Below the pieces are notes generated by a model. That model searched no databases, was not told the DNA's origin, and saw nothing but the letters and a program-made list of their open reading frames with translations. This document shows, in pieces, positions 31,110 to 43,026 of a stretch of DNA of 64,000 nt (position 1 is its first letter; each line of letters begins with the position of its first letter). A program made the position numbers and the translations under genes. This DNA comes from Haliclona indistincta (taxonomy: Eukaryota > Porifera > Demospongiae > Haplosclerida > Chalinidae), in the NCBI GenBank assembly GCA_964017065.1, contig OZ024788.1, forward strand, positions 11,034,457 through 11,098,456. The letters are read 5' to 3'.

Positions 31110-34100
31110 TCACTGTGTTGTGATATTATTGTCTACATCAGTGAAATTGTTGAAGTAGCTCTGGAGTAGTGAAAACAATGTATTGTATCAGTTGCTCTAC
31201 TCACATCATATACTTACCTCAAACAGCATAGTGGCTTGTATCACTCCTGTTGTACAACACATCTCACGAATCGAGTGCATACTCAATTGAGGAGTACCAA
31301 TAATTATCTGAGAGAGAGAATAAAGCCACAATATAACATTTCTGTGCAATCGTGTTTGTGAACACATTGTTTTTCGGACAACTAGCATGTGTATAGGGCA
31401 ACACCCAAATACACTAATTTACTGAATTGAGCTGGATTGGGTGATTTTTAGTGAGCCCATGATTAGTGAGAAGTGCTTGACCTGAGAGTGCATGAAGGTA
31501 TGTACAACTGGGGAATGCAATGTGGGTGCAATGAAGTGGAGGTGATGAAGCTTTCTCAAAAGACTGTCAGATACAGATGAGAATTGTGATACCAGCAACC
31601 CATAAGGACACTAGGAACAGTATATTGGTAAACACAGCAGCTCAATCAACAGGCTAGGCACGCTAAGCCAGCTTGACGCTCCACCACGTCTGAGCTGGGT
31701 CATGCAGCAGCATCATCTGTTGTTAATGCTTTATCCACACCAGCCTCTCAATACTGACATTACACTATCAGTGCTCAGGCTAACCCCACACAATGACAAT
31801 ACATGTAGTTCTTGTGTTTACAGCAGTCATGTCCACTCACCCACAGTCCTCATTAATAGATTAGCCGACATCATTGGACCAATAGTGGAGCCACAGTGAC
31901 TATCATTACGTACTATCACCTCCTGCATGGGGACCCCGCCCCTACTGGCTACCTCACGTAGTATAGCTGCTGTGATAGCTGTTGTGGCATATCGCTGGTT
32001 AGCATTGAACTTGAGCACAACACCCTGCACATGGTGATAATAGATACCAACTATGAACTTGTAGCTTCCGAATGTGTAAAGGCAGTAATAAACATCCATG
32101 ACGTGACGTAAAGGTGCTCCACGTACCTAAAGGTGTAAAGTATGTAAAGGTGTATTACAGTAGTATCTCTATCTTACCTCATGGAGCATTGGTTGATGGT
32201 TCTGTTCATGCTTCTCTCTATAAACACAGATATACATGGTATATGGTAATTGTGTACATGATCATCATGTGTTGCAGTGGAGCATGAACTATTTTACATA
32301 CACATAATTTGGTCGTATGACCAGTGACTCACGGGTAGTTAGGGTGTACTCCGTGTGCCTGATCAGCACTGACCAGAGATGATTTAGACATTGCCTCTTC
32401 AAATTCTTAATCTGAACCACCTGTATACCAGACTCAGTAAAACAGATCATATGACATGTACTAAGTGTCACACTATGATCATGTGACAGGTCATGTGACA
32501 ATTACCTGCATGCTGACAGTCTCCTGAGAGCATATTTCACCGATGAAGAATTAGCACTTTGAGCGCTTGTGGAAATAACCTGGTCACATGATACCCATAA
32601 TTGTGACAAGAATTCTCTGCACTTCTTCATTGTCAAACAAAGTCACCATTTGAATAATTATTAGTATCGTCATTGAGAGTATTCAAATTTCAGATTAATC
32701 CCTATTATGTGTAAAAGAATTTCTTCTAATGTGCAATTGGAACTAATAATGGTATTATGATACTTCAATACCAGTTAAACAGTTCATCAAGTTGTCAATA
32801 CGAGGAGCAAGTTATCTTACGCCAGGGAAGGGACACAGCTCAAGGTCCATGATGTCAGTAGATTGACAGTTGAGTAAGTCTGCTAGCATCTTGCAAAGGA
32901 AAGAGTGATGATTGTGAGGCTAAATTGGAGAGGAGAGAGATACTTTCACTATTATGCCACGCGGTAGTCGTGGCATATTTAGGGTTGGCACGAAAACAAA
33001 ATGGCGGATACACCACACTGAAAACGAGTTAATCACGTATATCTCTTCTCTAGTATAATCTGTCGGTATTTTAATCACCTGGTGTTCATGTTGATGAGTA
33101 AGCGCTTGCAATGAGTCCATTAAGTCCGTCGAGAAAACATGTTGGTACGACAAAAACAATATGGCGTCTCGTCAGGAGGCAAAATTACGGCACGCTCATA
33201 TCTTCGCCGCACGGGAGTTTCAAGTGATTCTAACCGTCTGAGGCGTCTTAGACGATTTTTACGATGCCAAAGAGACCTTTAGTAACTGCTGAAACGAAGT
33301 CTAAGGTGGTAAACCAGAGTTCACGTGATCACCCGTTTGTTCAGATTCTTCTTTCTTCTTATTCTTCAGAGAGTCTAGCACAGTAGTGAGCGAACCAAAC
33401 GCAACTAAACGTACACAGAAGTAACGCTATCTATGACCATCAGTGCACCTGATATCTATTTAAGCCTAAAACACTAGCAGAAGCGAGTATTTCCAGGAAA
33501 ACAGCGATTTTTGGTCTCCATTCCATGAATTCTGTTCGAACTCCGTTACTAGGTTACGCCTACTCGCGCACGCCCGCGTATGTAATTATTCTAATACAAG
33601 CGCACCTTAATACAAATTATTGCTTGGAACGCGAGTGCTGCTGCCACTAGCCGTGTTCACAGTAGACTGTAGACGACGAGCAAATCTTCACTGTTACACT
33701 GGATTTGCCTGTTCAGGCTTGTAAGAATGCTAACTTAAGCTTACCTAATATTGTGTGGCACGTGTTGCATGCAGTGCAGAGCCGATCGATCGAGTGCATG
33801 CGGCCACGGTGCATTCAGAGGAATAGTTCTCTTTACACTGTATTAGCATAAGTGCCTACTAAGTCATTAATAAATAAAAAGAAAAGAAACAAGTAATAAA
33901 AACATTTTAATAAAAATGCAAGCGATTTAGGGTTGGTACATGTGTCGAAAAAGTATGGAAACAAGATTGTGAAAAGTAAACAAGATTTGAAATAAAAAGG
34001 ATTGTAACAATAGCAGCGTAATGCTACCTCCCTAAATTAACTGCTTTCGATAGTTGTGGTTAATTTAATAGGGAGGTAGCATTACGCTGCTATTGTTACA

Positions 34101-35215
34101 ATCCTTTTTATTTCAAATCTTGTTTACTTTTCGCAATCTTGTTTCCATACTTTTTCGACACATGTACCAACCCTAAATCGCTTGCATTTTTATTAAAATG
34201 TTTTTATTATTTTAATTATAGAGCGTATCATCATGTAGAAGTTTTTAGATGCACGATGCATCTGCAGTTACTGTAGTGACTATTTCACACCACTGAACGA
34301 GGAGAGCATTCTTTAGCAGCTGATGTACAAGATCCTCTTACGGGGTGGAGTGAAAAGCAGAAAGCGGCTTATTTCTTCTCCTCACTAAATGATGTACTGT
34401 ACTAGCGCCTGGGTACGATCCCTCCAACTGGACAGCGGCTTGAGTAAACTGAGAGGAAGGAGAAGGAAAATCCTAGTTAGAGATCACCGTAAGACTGCAG
34501 GCCCAGTAAACTATTATAATAAATTTATGTAGTCCTATAGAAAGCATAAGTCAACATACATGTGCTTCTCTTTGTTGGGACTGAATTCTCTGTGTACGTC
34601 AGCATGAGCCAGATGGATACAGATATTGGGAACCTTTAGTATTGGCTTATCAATGTGGACTAGCTTGTGAGATACTGTAGACCTTGAGAACATGTAGGTA
34701 TCACTAACCAGTACATTGTGTAAGTATCTAACCTTGACAATAACTCGTCCAGCTAGTTTGAGATCCCTGTCAAACCAGGTATGCAATATTCATCATCCAC
34801 CATAGCACTCCACCCCTACACTGATATACCCACAGCATTGCCGTGATGACCGTGGCTTCACCTGCAATGAATACAGCAATGAATGCTCAGAATAAAAAAA
34901 TACAGCAATGATACTAACATGTTTGATAGAACCAGTTTGTTCAACAAATTGTATAACTATGTACCACACAGACCTCAGTATAAAATATTTAGGATAATCA
35001 AACTGCTGACGACACAGGTTTACCCTAGCACTTCAAAAGCTTGATGTAGCACAAAATAATTACACCAACTGTTGTATACACACATGTGCATGTACACATG
35101 TACCTTGAGACAAGGACTGTCAGTATGAGCTCCTACAATAGTGAATCCATTGCCTGGAGTGTACTTACCACCAACAGCAAATGCTATGATAGTAGAGAAG
35201 TTATTGGTGAAGACT
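31110..35215 (-). pseudogene. DNPEP: DNPEP copy downstream of NLR4, multiply disabled
   Basis: Remnants of about 13 exons are in order, including 31110-31160, 31218-31272, 31841-32024 (open), 32178-32217, 32333-32420, about 32640-32697, 32820-32910, 34300-34460, 34560-34680, 34741-34868 and about 35103-35215. Lesions: a 4-bp insertion at the penultimate exon (CAATAATTATCTG); TAA in 32333-32420; TGA in the NEEV exon; fusion of the APRID exon with its neighbour; a tandem disruption of the ILAT exon; TGA after YGG in the 34741-34868 exon; and a 4-bp deletion at the acceptor before FTNNF. Element B is inserted between the 32910 and 34300 exons. Confidence 0.9.
32951..34209 (+). mobile_element. 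Hairpin-family element B inside a DNPEP pseudogene
   Basis: Starts with a 9-bp stem (TATGCCACG / CGTGGCATA, loop CGGTAGT, 32953-32977) then TTTAGGGTTGGCAC, AAAATGGCGG, GTAAGCGCTTG, a short CTT run (about 33350-33365), GAAGCGAGTA and a terminal foldback. Arms at about 33894-34040 and 34060-34209 are nearly perfect around a loop of about 20 bases. Same order of parts as elements A and C. No coding sequence was recognised. Confidence 0.75.
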
Positions 35216-35296
35216 GAGTAATAGAGGAGAGAGGAGAGAAGGGAGAGAGGAAGGAGAGAGGTATTGGTAGGTATAAGGAGGAGGGAGAGAGGAAGG

Positions 35297-35338
<42 letters not shown>

Positions 35339-35345
35339 AGAGAAA
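35215..35345. repeat. Purine-rich tract next to a DNPEP exon
   Basis: AGAGGAGGGAGAGAGG-type sequence ending in a (GA)n run, homologous in position to 10915-11403 but much shorter. Confidence 0.9.
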
Positions 35346-36276
35346 GTGAGCTGAAAACAATATAGAGTTGTAACTCAGAAGAGAAGCTTGTCCTTTTCAA
35401 TCTGAGATGACTTTATGCATGGAATAATGGACTTAACAAAACAAAAATCCATGCTTAGCCCGGCTAGCTAAAGTCCATGCTTTATCCAAACTGGTGTGTT
35501 ACGAATCAATTTTTTTCTACTACACTAAAGTGACACTTTTGAATCTCAGATAAAATTAATGAATAATAATATTATAGCACTAAGATGTAGGGGAAAAATA
35601 GCATAAATAAATAAAAACACATAACGAAACGAAAAAACTACAGATAAAGCCACACGCAATACACTAACTAATAAAAAATAAATAAAATTAATAAATAATA
35701 AGCTACTCAAAAGACATAGTTGCACTGACGCCGCATTGCCCCTCTGAACTGCCACGGCTAGGCGGCGTAATGAATAAATAAATGTACGACAGAGGGTCCC
35801 CTGTAACGCGGCGAACCCTACGACCGAGATCTTTCAGAAAATTCAGAGATGACGTGCCAATCACTCCTAGGGTTTCAATCGAATGAGCTACTAGTCACAT
35901 GTAGTCAACATTTTAAGCATTATGTCTGGAAACACAGGGCTCACCCTCTAATTTTTGTAATCTGATGGTTCATTCTGACTATAAATTATCACAGGTGAAT
36001 GTTAAACACTAGTTCACAGTATCTCATCAATGATACCTACCTGGATTAGTGCAGTGAAGATAAAGCAGAGCTAGAGACCATAGTTGAGACCACATCACAT
36101 CACCTGGATTAGTGCAGTGAAGCTATAGAGATCAAGTTGAACCACATCATCTTAAAGTTAGTCCAGGTAGGCCTAAACCCCACCATGCATGATGAAGGAT
36201 GTTACTACCTACCAACTTATTGTACTGTTACTGTAGTCACAACAAGACACTGATTTTGAGTCATGAATATTGACAA
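35346..36276. other. Noncoding interval with small repeats
   Basis: About 35390-35535 is related to 59780-59900 (shared TACTACACTAAAGTGA, GTGCTTTATCC-like and ATGACTTT segments). At 35725-35830 a GC-rich stretch with loosely inverted ends (ACGCCGCATTGCCCCTCTG / CAGAGGGTCCCCTGTAACGC) may be a small element. CCTGGATTAGTGCAGTGAAG is directly repeated about 65 bp apart (about 36042 and 36107). No gene seen. Confidence 0.45.
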
Positions 36277-38997
36277 AAGAAAATTAAAAGATTTCTATCG
36301 AAATCAAAAGGATGTAGGGTTGTGAAATCTACCACTGGTCCACGATGTAAACTAACAAGGAACAAGCATGGAATGGTAACACGATTGACTTGCTAACAGA
36401 CCATAGATCCCTACATCAGTGGCTGCAGTGGTTGCAAGTTCAGCTATAGTGTTGACTGACACCTGACGTGCATTCAGCTTGTAACAAACTATTGTTCTTA
36501 TGTACAGCCACTGATGTAGGGATCTATGGTCTGTTAGCAAGTCAATCGTGTTACCATTCCATGCTTGTTCCTTGTTAGTTTACATCGTGGACCAGTGGTA
36601 GATTTCACAACCCTACATCCTTTTGATTTCGATAGAAATCTTTTAATTTTCTTGTTTGTGTCCTTTTTTCTTTTTCAGTGAAGTGCAGTTCAATATCATG
36701 AACATACTGAGCTGTCTTTGTTTCCACCATTGGTTTTTTTTTCCTGTTGTTGATGGCTTTTCTTTATTATTAACAATTTTAAACTTGTATCTAAAAATAA
36801 TTGTTATGCTGTACATATCAGCTCGCCTACGCATGCATGCATATCGCATGCAGTGCATACGAGCCCCGCCCACACTTGATGTAGAGATCTGTACGGCGGT
36901 TACAATTATCTGGCAAGCGCAAAATGGTAATCCTACTCGAGCTTACCGTTCTTCGAAGACTCCAGACAAATATGTGTTCTCCGTCATCCATACGGCGGGA
37001 AGATACTCAAGCTAGTGCTTGGTCACGTGTGCTAAAGTGCTTGGTCACGTGCGTATTGCGCAATCGCAATAATGGCGTCTAACACTTAGCTGACAATGGA
37101 TCACGATCGAGAACTCGCGGAATTTAGATCGTCGTTTCGCTAAAAACAATGTTCAAAAGGCACCTGCCAGGAGAATTTCACGACTGTTCGTGAATGTTTT
37201 GATCTCGGCACCACTCGCGTAAAGGCGCTAGGAGAGTAGAAGAAGAAGAAGAAGAAGAAGAAGAAGAAGAAGAAGAAGAAGAAGAAGAAGAAGAAGAAGA
37301 AGAAGAAGAAGAAGAAGAAGAAGAAGAAGAAGAAGAAGAAGAAGAAGAAGAAGAAGAAGAAGAAGAAGAAGAAGAAGAAGAAGAAGAAGAAGAAGAAGAA
37401 GAAGAAGAAGAAGAAGAAGAAGAAGAAGAAGAAGAAGAAGAAGAAGAAGAAGAAGAAGAAGAAGAAGAAGAAGAAGAAGAAGAAGAAGAAGAAGAAGAAG
37501 AAGAAGAAGAAGAAGAAGAAGAAGAAGAAGAAGAAGAAGAAAGAAGAAGAAGAAGAAGAAGAAGAAGAAGAAGAAAGAAGAAGAAGAAGAAGAAGAAGAA
37601 GAAGAAGAAGAAGAAGAAGAAGAAGAAGAAGAAGAAGAAGAAGAAGAAGAAGAAGAAGAAGAAGAAGAAGAAGAAGAAGAAGAAGAAGAAGAAAGAGAAG
37701 AAGAAGAAGAAGAAGAAGAAGAGAGAAGAAGAAGAAGAAGAAGAAGAAGAAGAAGAAGAAGAAGAAGAAGAAGAAGAAGAAGAAGAAGAAGAAGAAGAAG
37801 AAGAAGAAGAAGAAGAAGAAGAAGAAGAAGAAGAAGAAGAAGAAGAAGAAGAAGAAGAAGAAGAAGAAGAAGAAGAAGAAGAAGAAGAAGAAGAAGAAGA
37901 AGAAGAAGAAGAAAGAAGAAGAAGAAGAAGAAGAAGAAGAAGAAGAAGAAGAAGAAGAGAAGAAGAAGAAGAAGAAGAAGAAGAAGAAGAAGAAGAAGAA
38001 GAAGAAGAAGAAGAAGAAGAAGAAGAAGAAGAAGAAGAAGAAGAAGAAGAAGAAGAAGAGAAGAAGAAGAAGAAGAAGAAGAAGAAGAAGAAGAAGAAGA
38101 AGAAGAAGAAGAAGAAGAAGAAGAAGAAGAAGAAGAAGAAGAAGAAGAAGAAGAAGAAGAAGAAGAAGAAGAAGAAGAAGAAGAAGAAGAAGAAGAAGAA
38201 GAAGAGAAGAAGAAGAAGAAGAAGAAGAAGAGAAGAAGAAGAAGAAGAAGAAGAAGAAGAAGAAGAAGAAGAAGAAGAAGAAGAAGAAGAAGAAGAAGAA
38301 GAAGAAGAAGAAGAAGAAGAAGAAGAAGAAGAAGAAGAAGAAGAAGAAGAAGAAGAAGAAGAAGAAGAAGAAGAAGAAGAAGAAGAAGAAGAAGAAGAAG
38401 AAGAAGAAGAAGAAGAAGAAGAAGAAGAAGAAGAAGAAGAAGAAGAAGAAGAAGAAGAAGAAGAAGAAGAAGAAGAAGAAGAAGAAGAAGAAGAAGAAGA
38501 AGAAGAAGAAGAAGAAGAAGAAGAAGAAGAAGAAGAAGAAGAAGAAGAAGAAGAAGAAGAAGAAGAAGAAGAAGAAGAAGAAGAAGAAGAAGAAGAAGAA
38601 GAAGAAGAAGAAGAAGAAGAAGAAGAAGAAGAAGAAGAAGAAGAAGAAGAAGAAGAAGAAGAAGAAGAAGAAGAAGAAGAAGAAGAAGAAGAAGAAGAAG
38701 AAGAAGAAGAAGAAGAAGAAGAAGAAGAAGAAGAAGAAGAAGAAGAAGAAGAAGAAGAAGAAGAAGAAGAAGAAGAAGAAGACGAAGATGACGAAAGTCG
38801 ATTTTCACCGTTTCCAGGTTCGTCACTTTAGTAACAATTTCGAGCAATCTACTTGCTACTGTAAGATGGGGCAACGCCAGTGAGCAGATCTAAGTGTCTT
38901 TGGACGTATAGAATTCATCACGAGGCGAAATATCAGCGTTTGAACGCTAATACATGTTTGTAGCCGCCATCTTGTTTTCCCGTTCAACCCTACATAG
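36277..38997 (-). mobile_element. Hairpin-family element C (terminal hairpin split off to 50597-50622)
   Basis: In minus orientation: TGTAGGGTTGAACG, AAGATGGCGGCTAC (38980 downward), a giant (CTT)n tract, then a terminal foldback with 149-bp arms (36277-36425 and 36505-36653). The order matches elements A and B. The hairpin expected just outside TGTAGGG is found 11.6 kb away at 50597-50622, because the satellite foldback element inserted between them. Open frames across it are low complexity. Confidence 0.72.
37238..38782. repeat. (GAA)n expansion, about 1.55 kb
   Basis: Roughly 515 GAA triplets with only about ten single-base slips (GAAAGAAG or GAGAGAAG). It occupies the place where elements A and B carry a short CTT run, so it is an expanded transposon microsatellite. 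The 548-codon poly-Leu/Ser/Phe frame on the minus strand is an artefact. GAA/TTC runs of this length form triplexes and can silence chromatin in other genomes. The exact copy number may be affected by sequencing or assembly. Confidence 0.97.
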
Positions 38998-39129
38998 AGG
39001 TATATTATAACAGTCAAAAAACGCACAAGGACCCGACCTAAGGACCCGCGATCTTTAACCCGTCCGCCCATTTACCATCGCGATCGCGCAGCGCAGCGAC
39101 TTCGCGTCTTCCCTTCTACTACTCAGTTC

Positions 39130-42018
39130 ACCTTGTTACTTGATGTAATGTTACTGTACTGCTCTGGTAGTCTCTACTAACTCTATTCTTGCACTCAGAA
39201 TAGTTAGATCTATTTAAAGCATGCTAGTGATGTGTTACCAGACTGTGTTTGCAGTAGCAATCATAGGTATTGTATTCGATAAGGACCCACACTAGTAACT
39301 TGATGTAGAAATAAGCTAATCTCACTGGGCTGCTCTGGCAGTCTCTACTAATTCTATTCTTGCTGTCTGAAAAGTTAGACCTATTTTAAGCATGCTGGTG
39401 ATGTGTTACCAGCACTGTTATTACAGCAGCAATCATAGGTATTGTATTCGATAAGGACCCACACTTGTAACTTGATGTAGGAATAAGATAAATTCTCTAG
39501 ACTGCTCTGGCAGTCTCTACTAACTCTATTCTTGCTGTCTGAACACTTAGATCTTTTTAAAGCATGCTGTTGATGTGTTACCAGCACTGTGATTACAGCA
39601 ACAATCATAGGTATTGTATTCAATAAGGACCCACACTTGTAACTTGATGTAGGAATAAGATAATTTCACTAGACTGCTCTGGCAGTCTCTACTAACTCTA
39701 TTCTTGCTGTCTGAAAAGTTAGATCATTTTAAAGCATGCTGGTGATGTGTTACCAGCACTGTGATTGCAGTAGCAATCCAGGTATTGTATTCGATAAGGA
39801 CCCACACTTGTAACTTGATGTAGGAATAAGCTAATGTCACTAGACTGCTCTGGCAGTCTCTACTAACTCTATTCTTGCTGTGTGAAAAGTTAGATCATTT
39901 TAAAGCATGCTGGTGATGTGTTACCAGCACTGTGATTACAGCAGCAATCATAGGTATTGTATTCGATAAGAACCCACACTTGTTACTTGATGTAGAAATA
40001 AGCTAATCTCACTGGGCTTCTCTGGCAGTCTCTACTAATTCTATTCTTGCTGTCTGAAAAGTTAGACCTATTTTAAGCATGCTGGTGATGTGTTACCAGC
40101 ACTGTGATTACAGCAGCAATCATAGGTATTGTATTCGATAAGGACCCACACTTGTAACTTGATGTAGGAATAAGCTAATGTCACTAGACTGTTCTGGCAG
40201 TCTCTACTAACTCTATTCTCGCTGTGTGAAAAGTTAGATCCTTTTAAAGCATGCTGGTGATGTGTTACCAGCACTGTGATTGCAGTAGCAATCCAGGTAT
40301 TGTATTCGATAAAGACCCACACTTGTAACTTGATGTAGAAATAAGCTAATCTCACTGGGCTGCTCTGGCAGTCTCTACTAATACTATTCTTGCTGTCTGA
40401 AAAGTGAGACCTATTTTAAGCATGCTGGAGATGTGTTACCAGCACTGTGATTGCAGTAGCAATCCAGGTATTGTATTCGATAAGGATCCACACTTGTAAC
40501 TTGATGTAGGAATAAGCTAATGTCACTAGACTGCTCTGGCCGTCTCTAATAATTCTATTCTTGCTGTCTGAAAAGTTAGACCTATTTTAAGCATGCTGGT
40601 GATGTGTTACCAGTACTGTGATAACTGCAACAATCATAGGTATTGTATTCGATAAGGACCCACACTTGTAACTTGATGTAGGAATAAGACAATTTCACTA
40701 GACTGCTCTGGCAGTCTCTACTAACTCTAGTCTTGCTGTGTGAAAAGTTAGACCTATTTTAAGCATGCTGGTGATGTGTTACCAGCACTGTGATTACAGC
40801 AACAATCATAGGTATTGTATTCAATAAGGACCCACACTTGTAACTTGATGTAGGAATAAGATAATTTCACTAGACTGCTCTGGCAGTCTCTACTAACTCT
40901 ATTCTTGCTGTCTGAACACTTAGATCTTTTTAAAGCATGCTGTTGATGCGTTACCAGCACTGTGATAACGGCAACAATCATAGATATTTGATTCGATAAG
41001 GACCCACACTTGTAACTTCATGTGGAAATAAGCTAATCTCACTGGGCTGTTCAGGCAGTCTCTACTAATTCTATTCTTGCTGTCTGAAATGTTAGACCTA
41101 TTTTAAGCATGCTGGTGATGTGTTACCAGCACTGTGATTGCAGTAGCAATCCTGGTATTGTATTCGATAAAGACCCACACTTGTAACTTGATGTAGGAAT
41201 AAGCTAATGTCACTAGACTGTTCTGGCAGTCTCTACTAACTCTATTCTTGCTGTGTGAAAAGTTATATCCTTTTAAAGCATGCTGGTGATGTGTTACCAG
41301 CACTGTGATTGCAGTAGCAATCCAGGTATTGTATTCGATAAGGACCCACACTTGTAACTTGATGTAGAAATAAGCTAATCTCACTGGGCTGCTCTGGCAG
41401 TCTCTATACTAACTCTATTCTTGCTGTGTGAAAAGTTAGATCTTTTTAAAGCATGCTGGTGATGTGTTTCCTTTCCAGCACTGTGATTACAGCAGCAATC
41501 ATAGGTATTGTATTCGATAAGGACCCACTCTTGTAACTTGATGTAGGAATAAGATAATGTCACTAGACTGTTATGGCTGTCTCTACTATCTCTATTCTTG
41601 CTGTCTGAACATTTAGATCTTTTTTAAGTATGCTGGTGATGTGTTACCAGCACTGTGATTACAGCAGCAATCATAGATATTGTATTCGATCAGGAACCAC
41701 ACTTGTAACTTGATGTAGGAATAAGATAATGTCACTAGACTGTTATGGCTGGCTCTACTATCTCTATTCTTGCTGTCTGAACATTTAGATCTTTTTTAAG
41801 TATGCTGGTGATGTGTTACCAGCACTGTGATTACAGCAGCAATCATAGATATTGTATTCGATAAGGACCCACACTTGTTACTTGAATTAGAAATAGGCTA
41901 ATGTCACTAGGCTAATCTGGCAGTCTCTACTAACTCTATTATTGCTGTTTGAATAGTTAGATCTTTTTTAAGCATGCTGGTGATGTGTTACCAGCACTGT
42001 GATTACAGCAGCTGACAG
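39130..42018 (-). repeat. 172-bp satellite, left arm, about 17 copies
   Basis: Head-to-tail units of about 172 bp with landmarks AAGCATGCTGGTGATGTG, GTAACTTGATGTAGGAATA and TGGCAGTCTCTACTAA. Each unit includes two short palindromes (TGCTGGT..ACCAGCA and CTGCCAGAGCAG). Units differ by a few percent. The orientation is opposite to the right arm. Confidence 0.95.
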
Positions 42019-42059
42019 CAGCTACAATACCTGGATTGCTACTGTAATCACAGTGCGTT

Positions 42060-42873
42060 AGTAGAGACTGCCAGAGCACAGTGCGTGAGTTAGTAGCGAC
42101 TGCCAGAGCAGCCCAGCGAGATTAGCTTATTCCTACATAAAGTTACAAGTGTGGGTCCATATTGAATCAAATACCTATGCTTGCTGCTGTAATCACAGTG
42201 CTGGTAATACATCACGAACATGCTTTAAAAAGATCTAATTATTCAGAGTGCAAGAATAGAGCTAGGAGAGACTGCCAGAGCAGTACAGTAACATTAGCTT
42301 ATTCCTACATCAAGTTACAAGTGTGGGTCCATATTGAATCAAATACCTATGCTTGCTGCTGTAATCACTGTGCTGGTAACACATCACCAGCATGCTTTAA
42401 AAGGATCTAACTTTTCAGACAGCAAGAATAGAATTAGTAGAGACTGCCAGATCAGCCCAGTGAAATTATCTTATTCCTACGTACATCAAATTACAAATGT
42501 GGGTCCTTATCAAATACATGACCTAAGATTGTTGCGGTTATCACAGTGCTGCATGGTAACACATCACCAGTATGCTATAAAAGGATATAACTTTTCAGAC
42601 AGCAAGAATAGAGTTAGTAGAGACTGCCAGAGCAGCCCAGTGTCATTAGCTTATTCCTACATCAAGTAATAAGTGTGGGTCCTTATCGAATCAAATACCT
42701 ATGATTGCTGCTGTAATCACAGCGCTTGTAACACATCACCAGCATGCTTTAAAAAGATCTAACTATTCAAACAGCAAGAATAGAGTTAGTAGAGACTGCC
42801 AGAGCAGCCCAGTGTCATTAGCTTATTCCTACATCAAGTAACAAGTGTGGGTCCTAATCGAATCAAACACCTA
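42060..42873 (+). repeat. 172-bp satellite, inner part of the right arm
   Basis: About five units of the same satellite in the plus orientation, interrupted at 42874 by the LTR retrotransposon. The array resumes at 47221. Some units carry small insertions (for example GTACATCAAATTAC near 42480). Confidence 0.95.
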
Positions 42874-43026
42874 TGTCACAGATTCATAAAACCGAGCCCA
42901 GCTCGGAGGGAAATAGTTTCTTTGCACAACAACAGACAAGACCAGGCTAGGAGCATAATATATAGTACAATCAATGATTACGAAATATGATGTCATGCAA
43001 AATAGTTCAGAGTACAAGTCATTACA
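42874..43026 (-). repeat. 3' LTR, 153 bp
   Basis: Starts TGTCACAG and ends CATTACA (TG...CA ends). It appears identical to the 5' LTR at 47068-47220. The flanking 5 bp ACCTA precede it and also follow 47220, giving the target duplication. A polypurine run (AAGGGGGAAAGAG on the minus strand) abuts it. Confidence 0.96.

Noticed and set aside
37228..38874. Minus-strand open frame of 548 codons (Leu/Ser/Phe runs)
   Set aside because: It is only the translation of the (CTT)n side of the GAA tract; residue runs change at each one-base slip.
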